From positions 795,593 through 859,592 of the forward strand of contig NC_072460.1 in NCBI RefSeq assembly GCF_027596085.1: a stretch of 64,000 nucleotides of DNA, read 5' to 3'. The translations under genes and the position numbers were made by a program. How positions within the stretch are numbered: position 1 is the stretch's first letter; the number at the start of each line of letters is the position of its first letter. Below, in pieces: positions 42,312 through 64,000 of this stretch. This DNA comes from Anoplopoma fimbria. Its lineage: Eukaryota > Chordata > Actinopteri > Perciformes > Anoplopomatidae. Below the pieces are notes generated by a model, which ran no database searches, was not told the origin of the DNA, and saw only the letters and a program-made list of their open reading frames with translations.

Positions 42312-43377
42312 GCACGCACACTACAGGGGCCAATGATCCACTTATCGACGTGCAGTTCATCAAAATAAGTGTCAGTAGATGAATTTTTAAAGGGTATGCT
42401 GCTCTAGAGATGTGATCAGCATAATAACAAAAAGCAGGAGGGTCTGATGGAAAATCAGGAAAGCAGAAACTTGAGACACAATGAATTCTGCACAAGTGTT
42501 GGTTGTTTTTTTCTCAGTATTTATTGTGTTTGACATGCATTGTAAATTAAATATGATCGTAATTACTTAACTTTAGACCCCAGGCTTTATATCTGATAAT
42601 GCTACAGCCTCAAAAAGTATCATCAGGTGACTGCATATAAAGTTTATTGTATTAGTGCTCTAGCTTTTGTGTCTTAGCTGCCTGGATTCATCTTATGTTT
42701 TGTGCGTCCTGATAACATAAAAATAATAAATTCAAGTAATTTCACATCCAGTTCTCCCAGATGTTGTAACAGTATCTGTTGACCTGCAGGTGGCTTTGAT
42801 GCTACATAGAAGTGGAGATTTCCTGTTTGTGAAACCAGGAAATGACTCATTATACTAAATAAGCTAATGATAAATACATTCAGACATACTTTCTGTCTTG
42901 TGCCAATATGAATAAGGTTCATTGTTTTCAGGTTTTGACTGATCAAACCACAACCTGTATTTATAATAATTACAATTTTCTAAATATATATTTTTTACTA
43001 TTCAAAATGAGGCTATAACAAATATAAAAATATAACTAAAGTAATGAGGATATTGTACAAACAATGACATGTAATCATGGCAATGAGAAATGTCTTCAAA
43101 GGGAAATTCAAGACATTGCAAGCAATATTATTCTAAGTGTAAATAGTGGCATTTCTTTACTTTGTGAAATTACATTTTAGCTAATGTTTTCATTATTTAT
43201 TGTAAGGGGTCTGTAATTTAGTCCTTTATTTTAGTCTGTTGCTTATGTCCAACAAACAGGTATGGACTCTTCACATGGTACACGAGTACTTCAACATATG
43301 AATAAAAACACATTATTGTGCCTTCAATTTACTTTTTCATGCTATTCTGGTGGTCCTCATAAGGACACTAATGTTTG

Positions 43378-43516
<139 letters not shown>

Positions 43517-44068
43517 CCAATTCTCGGGTCACTAACAGCTAAAAACACGTTCTCTCCTCTAACAGCATCTGACAGGTGAGGAGTGAAGCGTCTCTAACTA
43601 CTATCGACCAAGTTAACTGGTGCAGGTCTCACTTCCCTCGTCTCTCTCTCTCTGACATCTCCGTCTTTTTCTCTTTCACCTCCGTCACGTCTCTCACTCT
43701 CTGTCTTTGCTACCTGCACAAGTTCATTTGTTTCCTGGAACTCACTTGGAAGCACGTTAACACCTGATTTAAAAGGCAGTCAATGTGGTTCTGTAGCCAA
43801 AATGGGAAAACATATAGAGTGGAGCTTCTTTTAAGTAACATTTGATGCACAGCTGTCTCCCAGCAGTGCGTACAGAGGTCAGGTAGATGTTTCCACCCCA
43901 AGTCCAGGAGTCTCTGTGGAATGTCAGGCTGATGTGCCGTCTGATTCCCTTATCCCACAGTGAAGGCCTTCTTTGTTCCTGAATATTTATATCATCTCCA
44001 TCAATTTGCCATCTCTCACACACACACACAGACACACAAACACACACACACAAAATACCAGCAGTCAC

Positions 44069-44141
44069 CTATAGAAGATAACAGCAGGCCTATCACTCCG
44101 ATGGCTGCCAGGTCATCTGTCACTGCTGGAGGGGGGGGTTG
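44069..44141 (-). CDS. Possible exon encoding a transmembrane segment, gene not identified
   Basis: On the minus strand an acceptor-like GTTAG is followed by a 73-nt open segment reading QPPPPAVTDDLAAIGVIG then LLLSSI. It ends at a donor TATAG|GTGACT. A proline stalk before a hydrophobic stretch is typical of a single-pass membrane protein. No second exon could be joined with confidence. Confidence 0.25.
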
Positions 44142-45266
44142 CTAACTGGCGATGAAAGAGAGACAAGATGGAAGTTATTAACAAGGAAAAAAACAGACAG
44201 AGACATGAATGGCATAGGAAGAAAAAGAACTAGCCGGGTATGACAGAGAGGAAGAGAGGTGGAGTGTTATGAGCAGCGATATCCCGTAATAACACTTCAT
44301 GTCAGTCACCCACAGCCTGATTGGCCTGTTCACTCCTTTTGCCTGCTTACTTCTCTCTCATTAAACATATCCCAAACCCCTGCCTCTCATCACCACCGCT
44401 GCAGGTCACACTTTGTTTTTGCCATTGTTTACTCACTGGAAGTGAATGCTTAGACAAAAGCACCAAAACCTTAACCAAGCCATAGCAATACAAGAAATGA
44501 CTAAAGGGGTGTTTTTAAAAAGTACATCAATGTGCGAGTGCTTTGAAATGTAAGTGCTGCATGTGTGTCATTTTGTTGCAAAAATGCCATTTTGAAAAAT
44601 AATTGATTGCTGAGTGTTTTGTCTTATTCGGTTTGTGTGTAGTTTTCACACAATGAGCCCTATTTCACAACAAGATGTAAGCCATCCCAAACAATGTATC
44701 TTCCATTGCGTCAATCTTAACGTTTTAAATGTTATAACACAAAACCTCAATATTGAAAAGTGCCTTTTCCTCTAAATCCTTCCACTTTCCCGGACTATAC
44801 TACCTGTTACTCCGTCTCGATTATCGTCCATCAAACTTTCTCACACTGGGAGAAAATTAAAATGAATCATGTTTCATTCTTGCTTATTTTTTGTAAACGC
44901 TTCATTTCCAGTCCATAAAGGAGAGTGTGATCTCTAGAAACCTGTATATTGGCGTCATTGTATTCAAACCACGTACTCATTCCTCTCATGTTGATGTTGA
45001 GAAACAAGTGTGTCTAAAGTTGAATCTTCACCTCTCAAATCTGTGGTCATTTGTCATTCCTAATCCCTTAAGCTCCTCTATCACATCGGAGGCATGAGCA
45101 GAAAAATACCATATTTCACAGCACAACATGGGGTTCAGCTCTCTGATAAGCTTAGTGCTGTCAGCATGCTGGCTGTGAAACTGTCCAGTTAGTTTGTTCT
45201 GCAGGTGGCCTAAAACTCAAGTGAGTGCTAACCTGAAAATTCATTGAATCAGTTTTTTGCCAACAG

Positions 45267-45938
45267 ATGTTGTGGGACATTGTCTGGTAAGTGATCAACA
45301 ACTTTTTAAACTCTTTCAGCTAAGACTCCAGCAGGGCCTCGGCTGCAACCAGTTCACCGTAAACCTGGGAACTATCACTGACACCATGCTGCCGGAGGAC
45401 CAGGCCATATTGCTGGGCCCGCTGGACCAGAACAAAGACTCAGACCCTGCTGCAGTAAAATGTGCTTGGAAACACTAGCACAAAACCAACACAAAATGAA
45501 AGTTCCTTGCGGTAGCTTTAAGTAAAAGTGTGACTTACTTTACAATGCTAGTGAAGTAAAAAAAACAACTAGTTTTTCCATAGGAACCATCTCTAAAACA
45601 GTGTTGACAAAAACCAGAACATTGTTTCTGTAAATGCACAAACTAAATTAAATGATCTTCCATTGTAATGTGCTGAAGGCAGAAATCTAAGAGCTGAGTA
45701 TTTTAAAACCTGGTATCAAACAAAAACAACCTGCATTGTTTGATTATCATAAATAACAGCATAAATGTAGAATCCGCATGAACAAAGAGGATGAGCCAGT
45801 TATAACAACCAAGACATGTAGTACATTGGCTAATATGTGATTTATGAATGTAAAGATTCAGTTAGCGAGTTAGCTTGAGTTTTCTGTGTTTTTGTCACAC
45901 TCTGCTGAGTTGAGCTCCTCCAGCGGAAGTTATTGGCC

Positions 45939-45984
<46 letters not shown>

Positions 45985-46159
45985 GTGTGTGTGTGTTGTG
46001 TTGTGTGTGTGTGTGTGTGTTTGTGTTCTAGCATACCATAAGTCTATCAGCAGGGAGCCACATTCAAACATATGAGTGTTTTATGTCTCTTTGTGTTGCA
46101 GGCTGTGGCCCCCAACCGTCTCATTGACCAAACTTTACCTACAGGAAGGAGCGCTTGAC
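45267..46159 (+). CDS. Unidentified gene, possible 3'-terminal exons
   Basis: Three pieces fit together in phase: 45267-45286 (acceptor CCAACAG, donor GTAAGT), 45320-45454 (acceptor CTCTTTCAG, donor GTAAAA, exactly 45 codons) and 46103-46159 (acceptor TGTGTTGCAG, ending in TGA). An AATAAAG follows a few bases later. The middle exon is GC-rich with codon-like composition and reads GLGCNQFTVNLGTITDTMLP then EDQAILLGPLDQNKDSDPAA. I do not recognise the family. The rest of the gene would lie to the left, but no earlier exon was found. Confidence 0.4.
45941..46026 (+). repeat. Interrupted (TG)n microsatellite
   Basis: TG dinucleotides with TTG interruptions, about 85 bp, ending about 75 bp before the acceptor-like site at 46,102. 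Confidence 0.9.
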
Positions 46160-46533
46160 AAAATAATAAAGAAAATAAAAGCAAAGGGGGGAAGAGGAAG
46201 TCACAGAGAAGGAAAAGGAATAAAGACTGAGAGGAGAGAGTGGGACAGAAGTGCACAAAGTGAAAAGAGATTAAGGGTTTTATAGCAACATTTGATTTCC
46301 CACATGGTGACTTTTATGAAATTAAAGTGAGATGTGTCCATGATATCAACTATTTTACCAATAAGTAATTATTTGAAGCCAATCCTGTGACCAAGTTAGC
46401 AGGTTGTGTTTGACAGGAGAAAAAAAAGCTATAGTTCACTTACCACGTAAAATAATATCACAACCTCTTATTTTGCCAAAACTTTGAGGATGACACATAT
46501 TGTCATCTGAATTTCAATTAACATTTTTTAAAT

Positions 46534-46596
46534 CCTGCAAATTTCCCCGCTGCTGGACTAATAAAGGATTATCTTATCTTATCTCTCTTATCTTAC
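46534..46596 (+). mobile_element. LINE 3' tail
   Basis: CCTGCAAATTTCCCCGCTGC then TGGACTAATAAAGGATTATC and ATCTT repeats: the same tail as at 15,060-15,115. No coding part remains. Confidence 0.75.
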
Positions 46597-46739
46597 CACT
46601 AGCCATAGTTATGTTTTTGTGAAATGTTAAAAAAGCTCTAGTTTGGATTTGGCAATAGTCATGTTTCACTTTATAGGTCACAATAGTAGGTTTAGATATA
46701 GAGACAGATATAGAACAGTGAAAAATCATACTATAGAGA

Positions 46740-46895
46740 AATTTTAATTTTTTATCTGGTGGAGGTGCTAGAACAATAGTCAGGGGCATCATGATGTCTG
46801 TACATTTCATGGGAATCCATCCAATTGTTTTTGAGATATATAAGTCTGGACAAAAGTATCAACCCACAGATAACATTGTCATCCCTGGAGAAATG
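46740..46895. repeat. Dispersed teleost repeat fragment
   Basis: Contains CATGGGAATCCATCCAATTG and TTTTTGAGATATATAAGTCT, like the pieces at 13,250-13,440 and 50,460-50,720. Confidence 0.5.
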
Positions 46896-46899
46896 CTAG

Positions 46900-47940
46900 C
46901 GGTAAAAATGCTAAGCGGAACTTTGGATTCAGTTATTTTTCATGAGCCATATACCTGACAGTCATATGACACCACAATGACAGTAAAATACAATGATTTT
47001 AAAGTGCCTCATCGAAACACATCACATGACAAAATGTTCCATTCGCAGTTGAAAGTGCACATTTAATAACCTCATTTTGGAAGGGCACACACATTTATGA
47101 TGTGTCTCATTTTGTATACTTCAGGTTGTACACTTCCATGTAGTAAACTCTGTAATATATTTACTGTGTTTCGCAGGTGCGTGATGTCGGCCACCAAAAG
47201 ATCTGCAGGATTGTACACTATCTTTGAAAATTGTACTCAAACTGAATAAAAACGAAAATGATTTTACTTGTACTTGTTTGTGTGTGCCCCCTGTGCCATG
47301 AGAGGTAAAATACGCCGCCATTTTCACAAGTTGTCGTATTCAAGATGCCGACCATTGAGGGTGAGAAGTGTCTAGTGTTCCACAGTTATGAGTTCAGCAT
47401 CCAGGTACTCATAGTGTATTGCATTTGTCAAACTTTTCAGTGTGAACACACTTTTGCTCTCAAAATAGCAAATGTACGCATGGAAGAATGCAAACTGAGA
47501 CACAGCATTACTTCCTGCTGCCTTCTTAGACACTTTTCCAGCAGGGCAATTTATCAGAAATGTTTCCAACAGGAATGAGTCTGGACCCGTCCACTGTAGA
47601 CTTGAATAGTGTTTCCTTATTATAACAACAGTGAAATAATAATAAAGTTTTCATTTAAATAATGCACTAAACAAAGTAACTTTGACAAATAATAATTAAA
47701 GATTTTGTCTTTAAGTTATTCAATTGTCAAATGTAATCACAAAATAGATTTATTTTCACAATGTTTTATTTAATTCACTAATGTGTCTGCTTTGTCATTA
47801 AAGCTACCACATGGAACTTTTATTTTGTGTCTCTTTGGACAAAGTGTTGGTGTTTCCGAGCACAAGGGTGCCTCTTGAAAAGCCCTTATTTTGCTGCATT
47901 CATACGCAATCCTAGTTCTAGTTCTCCTGTGCCTCTCTTT
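46900..47940. other. Intergenic DNA
   Basis: No supported exon. An acceptor-like TTTCGCAG followed by GTGCGTGATGTCGGCCACC at 47,160-47,195 looks exon-like, but no consistent frame continues from it. Confidence 0.4.
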
Positions 47941-47947
47941 TCTCCAG

Positions 47948-48169
47948 CGGGACCATCAATATGGACTGGGCCTCCAGCAGTGTGGTGTCAGGGTAGACTC
48001 CCAGCGGGGACCGGTGGAGCAGCTAGGCAAAGCTCTGCTCCTGGCCAAAGGAGGAGACACTGCTGCTGGGCGTGGAGCTCTCCAACTCCTGCCAGAGCTT
48101 CTGACTGCAGAACGAAGGCAACAGCAAAGCCCAGAAAGAACACCCACTTCTTTCAGACGTGGAGTCTGA
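47948..48169 (+). CDS. Possible coding exon, gene not identified
   Basis: After a strong acceptor (TCTTTTCTCCAG) an open frame encodes about 73 codons of GC-rich, codon-like sequence (DHQYGLGLQQCGVRVDSQRG, EQLGKALLLAKGGDTAAG, ALQLLPELLTAERRQQQ). It ends in TGA. It resembles a terminal exon. I know no matching family and found no partner exon that clearly joins. Confidence 0.3.
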   Translation, partial: RDHQYGLGLQQCGVRVDSQRGPVEQLGKALLLAKGGDTAAGRGALQLLPELLTAERRQQQSPERTPTSFRRGV

Positions 48170-48184
48170 AAGATGTGGGTGTTC
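48138..48184. repeat. 47-nt near-perfect hairpin
   Basis: A 21-nt arm starting GAACACCCACTTC, a 5-nt loop GTGGA, and a 21-nt arm ending GTGGGTGTTC. Twenty of 21 pairs match. It overlaps the end of the putative exon at 47,948-48,169. Confidence 0.85.
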
Positions 48185-48815
48185 ACCAGGCAAAGGAGGG
48201 TCTTTTCAACAGAAACAAAAAAGTATCATGGGATGTGAGGGCATTTTGGAGCTTGACACCATAAGAAAAACTAAAAGTAAATTAATTCCGGCCTCTGCTG
48301 CACGGGTTTTGACCGTTTCTCTGAGCCAACTTTATAGATGTGTAATCCAAGTTTACTCTCTTATGGGTGGTACGGTAAGGTTGAGGATAGCTAGCAGATG
48401 TAAAGAGATGAGGAGAGAGAAGGGGGACAAAGGGTAATGAGGGTTCAGTGAGCTGCATGGGTAATAAAAAGACATGGAGGGGAGCAGTGGACAGGTGCCG
48501 ACCATGTGTACACAGTGTTAAGGCAATGAAATCACATACACACACATGCTGGATCTCTGCCTCTCCCGCACACACGCTCTTGGACAAAAAGCAGTGCAGG
48601 TCTGCAGGGTCATGTGTGTGCATGTGTGTGTATGTTTGCATTGTGTGTATGTGGATCGCATGAGTGGCGATGCGTGGCTGAGTGAGATTGAAGAGGTTCT
48701 AAATTCCTGCATTTCTATGGGGAGACTTCTCAATTATTTACCTTCCTTGGCCCATGCTTTTATTCTGAAAAGTACACACACACACACAGACCCTTTAAAA
48801 ATGCCACACAGAAAC

Positions 48816-49015
<200 letters not shown>

Positions 49016-49363
49016 TGTAAAGGATGGATCGTTATTTTAGGGTCAGTGAGGATGAACCCCCCCTTTAGAGGAGATGGGACACTAGCATTCATAACTAGGA
49101 CCCTTGACGCACTCACAGGGATGTGAGGACCTTCTTGTTGACGGCATTCCTTAGCCCACAACACACATCTTATCCACTGAACGCCCAACACCAGCCCTTA
49201 ACCTAATCCTGACCTAAATGTAATGTTTACCTTAAACCAACCCAAGTCTTAACATCTCAACAGCCTTATGAAGAAGCAAAATCTGGACCAAACCAACTGA
49301 TTTCATTGGACACAGGGAACTGGAATCTCTTAGGGATCTAGTGTAAATTTAACCTGATTTCGA

Positions 49364-49656
49364 ATTACATTACATTACATTACAGTCATTTAGCAGACGC
49401 TTTTCTCCAAAGCGACTTACAGTCAGTAGTATGTTACATATCATTCACCCATTCACACACTGATGACAGGCTACCATCAAGGTGCCACCATCAGACTCTA
49501 ACTAACATTCATCATCCAGTCCACACCGATGGCAAGCCTTCAGGAGCAACTTGGGGTTAAGTGTCTTGCCCAAGGACACATCGACTGCCGAAGCCGGGTA
49601 TCGAACCACCGACCCTCTGATTGGAGAACTACCTTGCTCTCCACTACGCCACAGCG
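49364..49656 (-). mobile_element. tRNA-derived SINE
   Basis: Read on the minus strand, the head near 49,655 contains an A box-like TGGCGTAGTGGAGAGC. The B box GGTTCGATACC is at 49,607-49,597. A body with CTTGGGCAAGACACTTAACC follows. The 3' tail is TGTAAGTCGCTTTGGAGAAA then AGCGTCTGCTAAATGACTG and TAATG repeats. The tail resembles that of L2-dependent fish SINEs. The element appears nearly full length. Confidence 0.85.
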
Positions 49657-51660
49657 TTGTATAAGTGTGTGACCCAGAGGCAGTTCATTGGATACTGATG
49701 AAGAAGAACAGCCTTTCATCCCAAAATACAGTGTGTCTCTGTTTATAAGTGTGCGTCCTTTTACGTGCAAACACATGGTTTGTGTTTATGCGTCTGTGTA
49801 TTTGTGGAGCCCATTAGCAACCACCACAACATTGGTCAGGTCATACTAGATTATTAATGCACAGAGTGAGTGCCATGGTCAAAAATAAGTTGCCCTGGTT
49901 TCAGGAGAATATTTGACTGTATCACAGTGCATGTGAGAGCTGCATGTTGACCCACTAAATTCTTACAAACATATGAAGCTGGTTGAATAATCAAGAGGCT
50001 TTAAAACATACATGGTTCTGAAAAGAAAAGTGAAAAAGACAACGAGTCTGGGGACATGCTAGAAGTTCTGCGAGGCCGGGCTTGCTGACATCAGTTTGCT
50101 AACTTATCCCTGATGAAAATGCTTACATGTCTAATATTCTGATGGTGTTGATTTAGCCCAATGTTGAACATGTTCACTATCTATAGTGAACTATATTAGT
50201 TTAGCGTATTTTTGCGCTGAATATCATTAAAAGGCAAAAGTGGGAATTTCATTAGTTTAACATGCACACGGTTATAACCAAAGCACATGACACATTAAAA
50301 GTTTGACTTGATGATGGTGTTGGAAAACAACAATTTAAAGGATAATTATCATACTCCATCCTAATGTGGCTCATGAAATTCCAATAGTTTGCCCAGAACT
50401 GTCACTTTAAACCACAACTGTCAACCTCATAGTGCGCTGGAGGGAAAGTTAAGTAGGGATGATCAAAGTAATTAGGATTCATTGTCTGTTCATTATTGAT
50501 ATCTCTGCTAAATGTCATGGCAATTTAACCCGTAGTTTTTGAGATGTTTTAGTAAAAGCCAAAGATGTCAACCTGCTGCTGGCGCAAGAGGAAAACCCAG
50601 GGGATCACCAAAGTCATGATTCATAATGTTGGGGCCATGAATGCATGTACAACATGTCATGGCAATTCATCTGATAGTTGTTACCATATTTAAATCTCAA
50701 CTTAAGTGGTGGGCTAACTGACCGACCAACAGACTGACGTTCAAACAGCCATAGAAATGAAAGAAGATGGCTCTATTCTTATCATGACAATTAAAATGAC
50801 AGAGCTGATGATTGCACGAGATAACAAATCTACAATACATCAACTTGATGACAAAGTGAGGAAAACACATCTTGGCAGATTTCCTAATTTATTCAAAGAA
50901 ATCACATTCCTTGTTACTCTTGCACATTTTTAACACTTTTCTCTGAGGTTGAAAGGTAACTCTTCATCCCAGTTAGAGGCTGAAAGTATAGCTATGTGTT
51001 TGGTCATCAATCTCACATTCCTGAACATCCTCCCAAACACTGTCACTGGGAAGCATTTCAACTATGAAGTCTGAGATATCACACAAAACAATAATTACTT
51101 CCTCTTCAGTCAGTGCATATTTCTCAAAGCCATAACATTTTTCACATAGCCCAATTAGCAGCCCTGACCTTCCCAAATGACTGTAGAGCAATACATTTAA
51201 AGATAACCCAACTAGCTACAATAGCAACAGTTTTCTTTTCCCATCAGTTGTTGGATCGCCCTATATGTAAAAATGTGCTTAAGTAAATCTACAAGGCACA
51301 AGCAAATATATATATTTCAATAAAATAATTTAAATAGTTATAAGAACAAAAAATACCAAACAAAATCATAATAACTCATTCAATATTTTTTATCAGATTC
51401 AATACATTTTACATGACAGAATGTCTTTTTACAAGTATTTGCTGTCATAAAAATTGTAGCCCAAGTCTCAAGCCCTAGGGAATCAGTAAAGAAAAATTCA
51501 ACTAATTTGTCCAATATGTCCATTCATAATCTCATTATATGAATTGCGGCAGCATGCTACCGTAGTCTCCAAATTTATGCACCTCACACAGAACAACAGA
51601 ACCCATATAGCTCATACGCATTAATGACTTACTTCCTTATAAAGTCATGTGGTTAGCTTT
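49657..51660. other. Intergenic DNA
   Basis: No supported exon. A dispersed-repeat piece (ATCACCAAAGTCATGATTCA, GGCAATTCATCTGATAGTTG) lies at about 50,460-50,720. The rest is AT-rich. Confidence 0.5.
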
Positions 51661-51689
51661 AAGGAGGAGGGAAAGTGAAGTTGCTGCTT

Positions 51690-51701
51690 GAAATTGAAAC
51701 T
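51690..51701 (+). promoter_or_regulatory. Interferon-stimulated response element-like site upstream of the NLR gene
   Basis: GAAATTGAAACT matches the ISRE core GAAANNGAAACT exactly. A second IRF-like GGGAAAGTGAAG lies at about 51,669-51,680. A TATAAA is at 51,638-51,643. A probable noncoding first exon ends at 51,797 (donor CTG|GTAAGA). Interferon control is inferred. Confidence 0.55.
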
Positions 51702-52609
51702 AAAAGTGTAGCTGTTCTGCCACGAGGGACGAAAGCACAGTCATGGGAGTCTGAGTGAAAAAGAAATGGTTGAAGGATTCTAATGTCACCTGTACTGGTA
51801 AGATTGATGCAGTCTGTGCACTTAATCATGATCATTTAGTAACCTGCTTTCATACGTTGGTCTGCATGTTTCTTTAGATAGGACAAGCTGTGTGGCCTAC
51901 ATGGTCACATCTCTACATACGGAACATATTGCTGATGGTCGCCTAATGATTTCTGAGAATCTGCTCACATTCCTTTGTGTTTGCCATCGTGATGCTTATT
52001 TCCTGTGTAATTTATAATATACCATGTTCATCTGTAGCACAGCTTAGTATGAAGGAAGGGCTAGAGATTTTTTAGGTATTACGTGCCTTGCTCACTATCT
52101 CTGTTAGGTTAGACTAGTTTGCTCTTAAACAAGCCTTTGGGGTAATGTTTACCAGCCATTTCATTTCTAATCTTTATCACACCCTATTTTTTATCAAGCA
52201 ACATATCAATGTCAAGGTTTAGGTACTATACTCATATTTAAGTTATTAATCATTAACTGATTTTGCAATCCCACAGTAAGGTTGGAGAAAGTCATGAGAT
52301 GCTACTCTTCAGACTTTGATCAGGTTTTGTTGATGTTAGTAAGTGACAGTAACTGAATTCATTTTTTCTGTATTTCAGGGGAATTCTCCTCCTGTTGGTG
52401 CTTGTTGACTGGATTTAAAGGCCAGAGTTCTATTTTCCAGTATTGGTGAAACTGGATATATTTGAATGAAGGTTCAGTAATGAGTGGTTCTGTGGACTGA
52501 GAGGACCTTGCTGCAACTATAGCCTGGTGAAAAGGACAAGGAGCTGGAAATAATGTAATTCTGTTATAAAGGAACAGTAAAAAACAGGTAATCTGCCTGT
52601 AAACCAAAC

Positions 52610-64000
<11,391 letters not shown>

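Overview
This is a stretch of vertebrate chromosome, almost certainly from a teleost (probably percomorph) fish. Genes are split into short exons with GT/AG junctions. Intergenic DNA is full of CA/TG microsatellites, and fish-type LINE and SINE tails are present. The right end carries a fish-specific FISNA-NACHT-LRR (NLRC3-like) gene. No bacterial features were seen.

Left half (1-32.4 kb): gene order is cacna1d (+, last eight exons) - chdh (-) - il17rb (+) - actr8 (+) - selenok (-). This is the same order as human 3p21.1 as I recall it (CACNA1D-CHDH-IL17RB-ACTR8-SELENOK), so it is an old conserved block. I rebuilt every exon from splice sites and reading phase. cacna1d encodes the L-type calcium-channel C-terminus. 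chdh (643 codons) is mitochondrial choline dehydrogenase. actr8 (644 codons) is the INO80 actin-related subunit. selenok (94 residues) has an in-frame UGA for selenocysteine. il17rb looks damaged or derived: its ectodomain has no room for a second fibronectin domain, and the SEFIR domain is cut by an apparent one-base frameshift. chdh and il17rb are head-to-head over a GC-box promoter. actr8 and selenok are tail-to-tail.

Middle (32.4-51.6 kb): mostly intergenic. It holds a 1.1-kb AT-rich minisatellite, an intact 189-codon ORF that is the DNA-binding half of a Tc1-type transposase with a new tail, a cluster of cAMP-response elements, a 12-bp minisatellite, many (CA)n tracts, a hAT-like MITE, a tRNA-derived SINE, and several exon-like islands I could not identify (44.1, 45.3-46.2 and 48.0 kb).

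Right end (51.6-64 kb): one NLR gene reads rightward out of the window. Behind an interferon-response-like element it has a short first coding exon and then a tandem array of seven near-identical symmetrical exons, followed by an eighth, diverged copy. The array includes an exact 1574-bp repeat period carrying a 357-bp MITE. Three successive NACHT modules follow, of which only the third is complete, and then LRR exons. The exon array and the triple NACHT are the strongest candidates for an undescribed arrangement. A second theme is that four unrelated genes have a long tandem repeat running right up to a 3' splice site.
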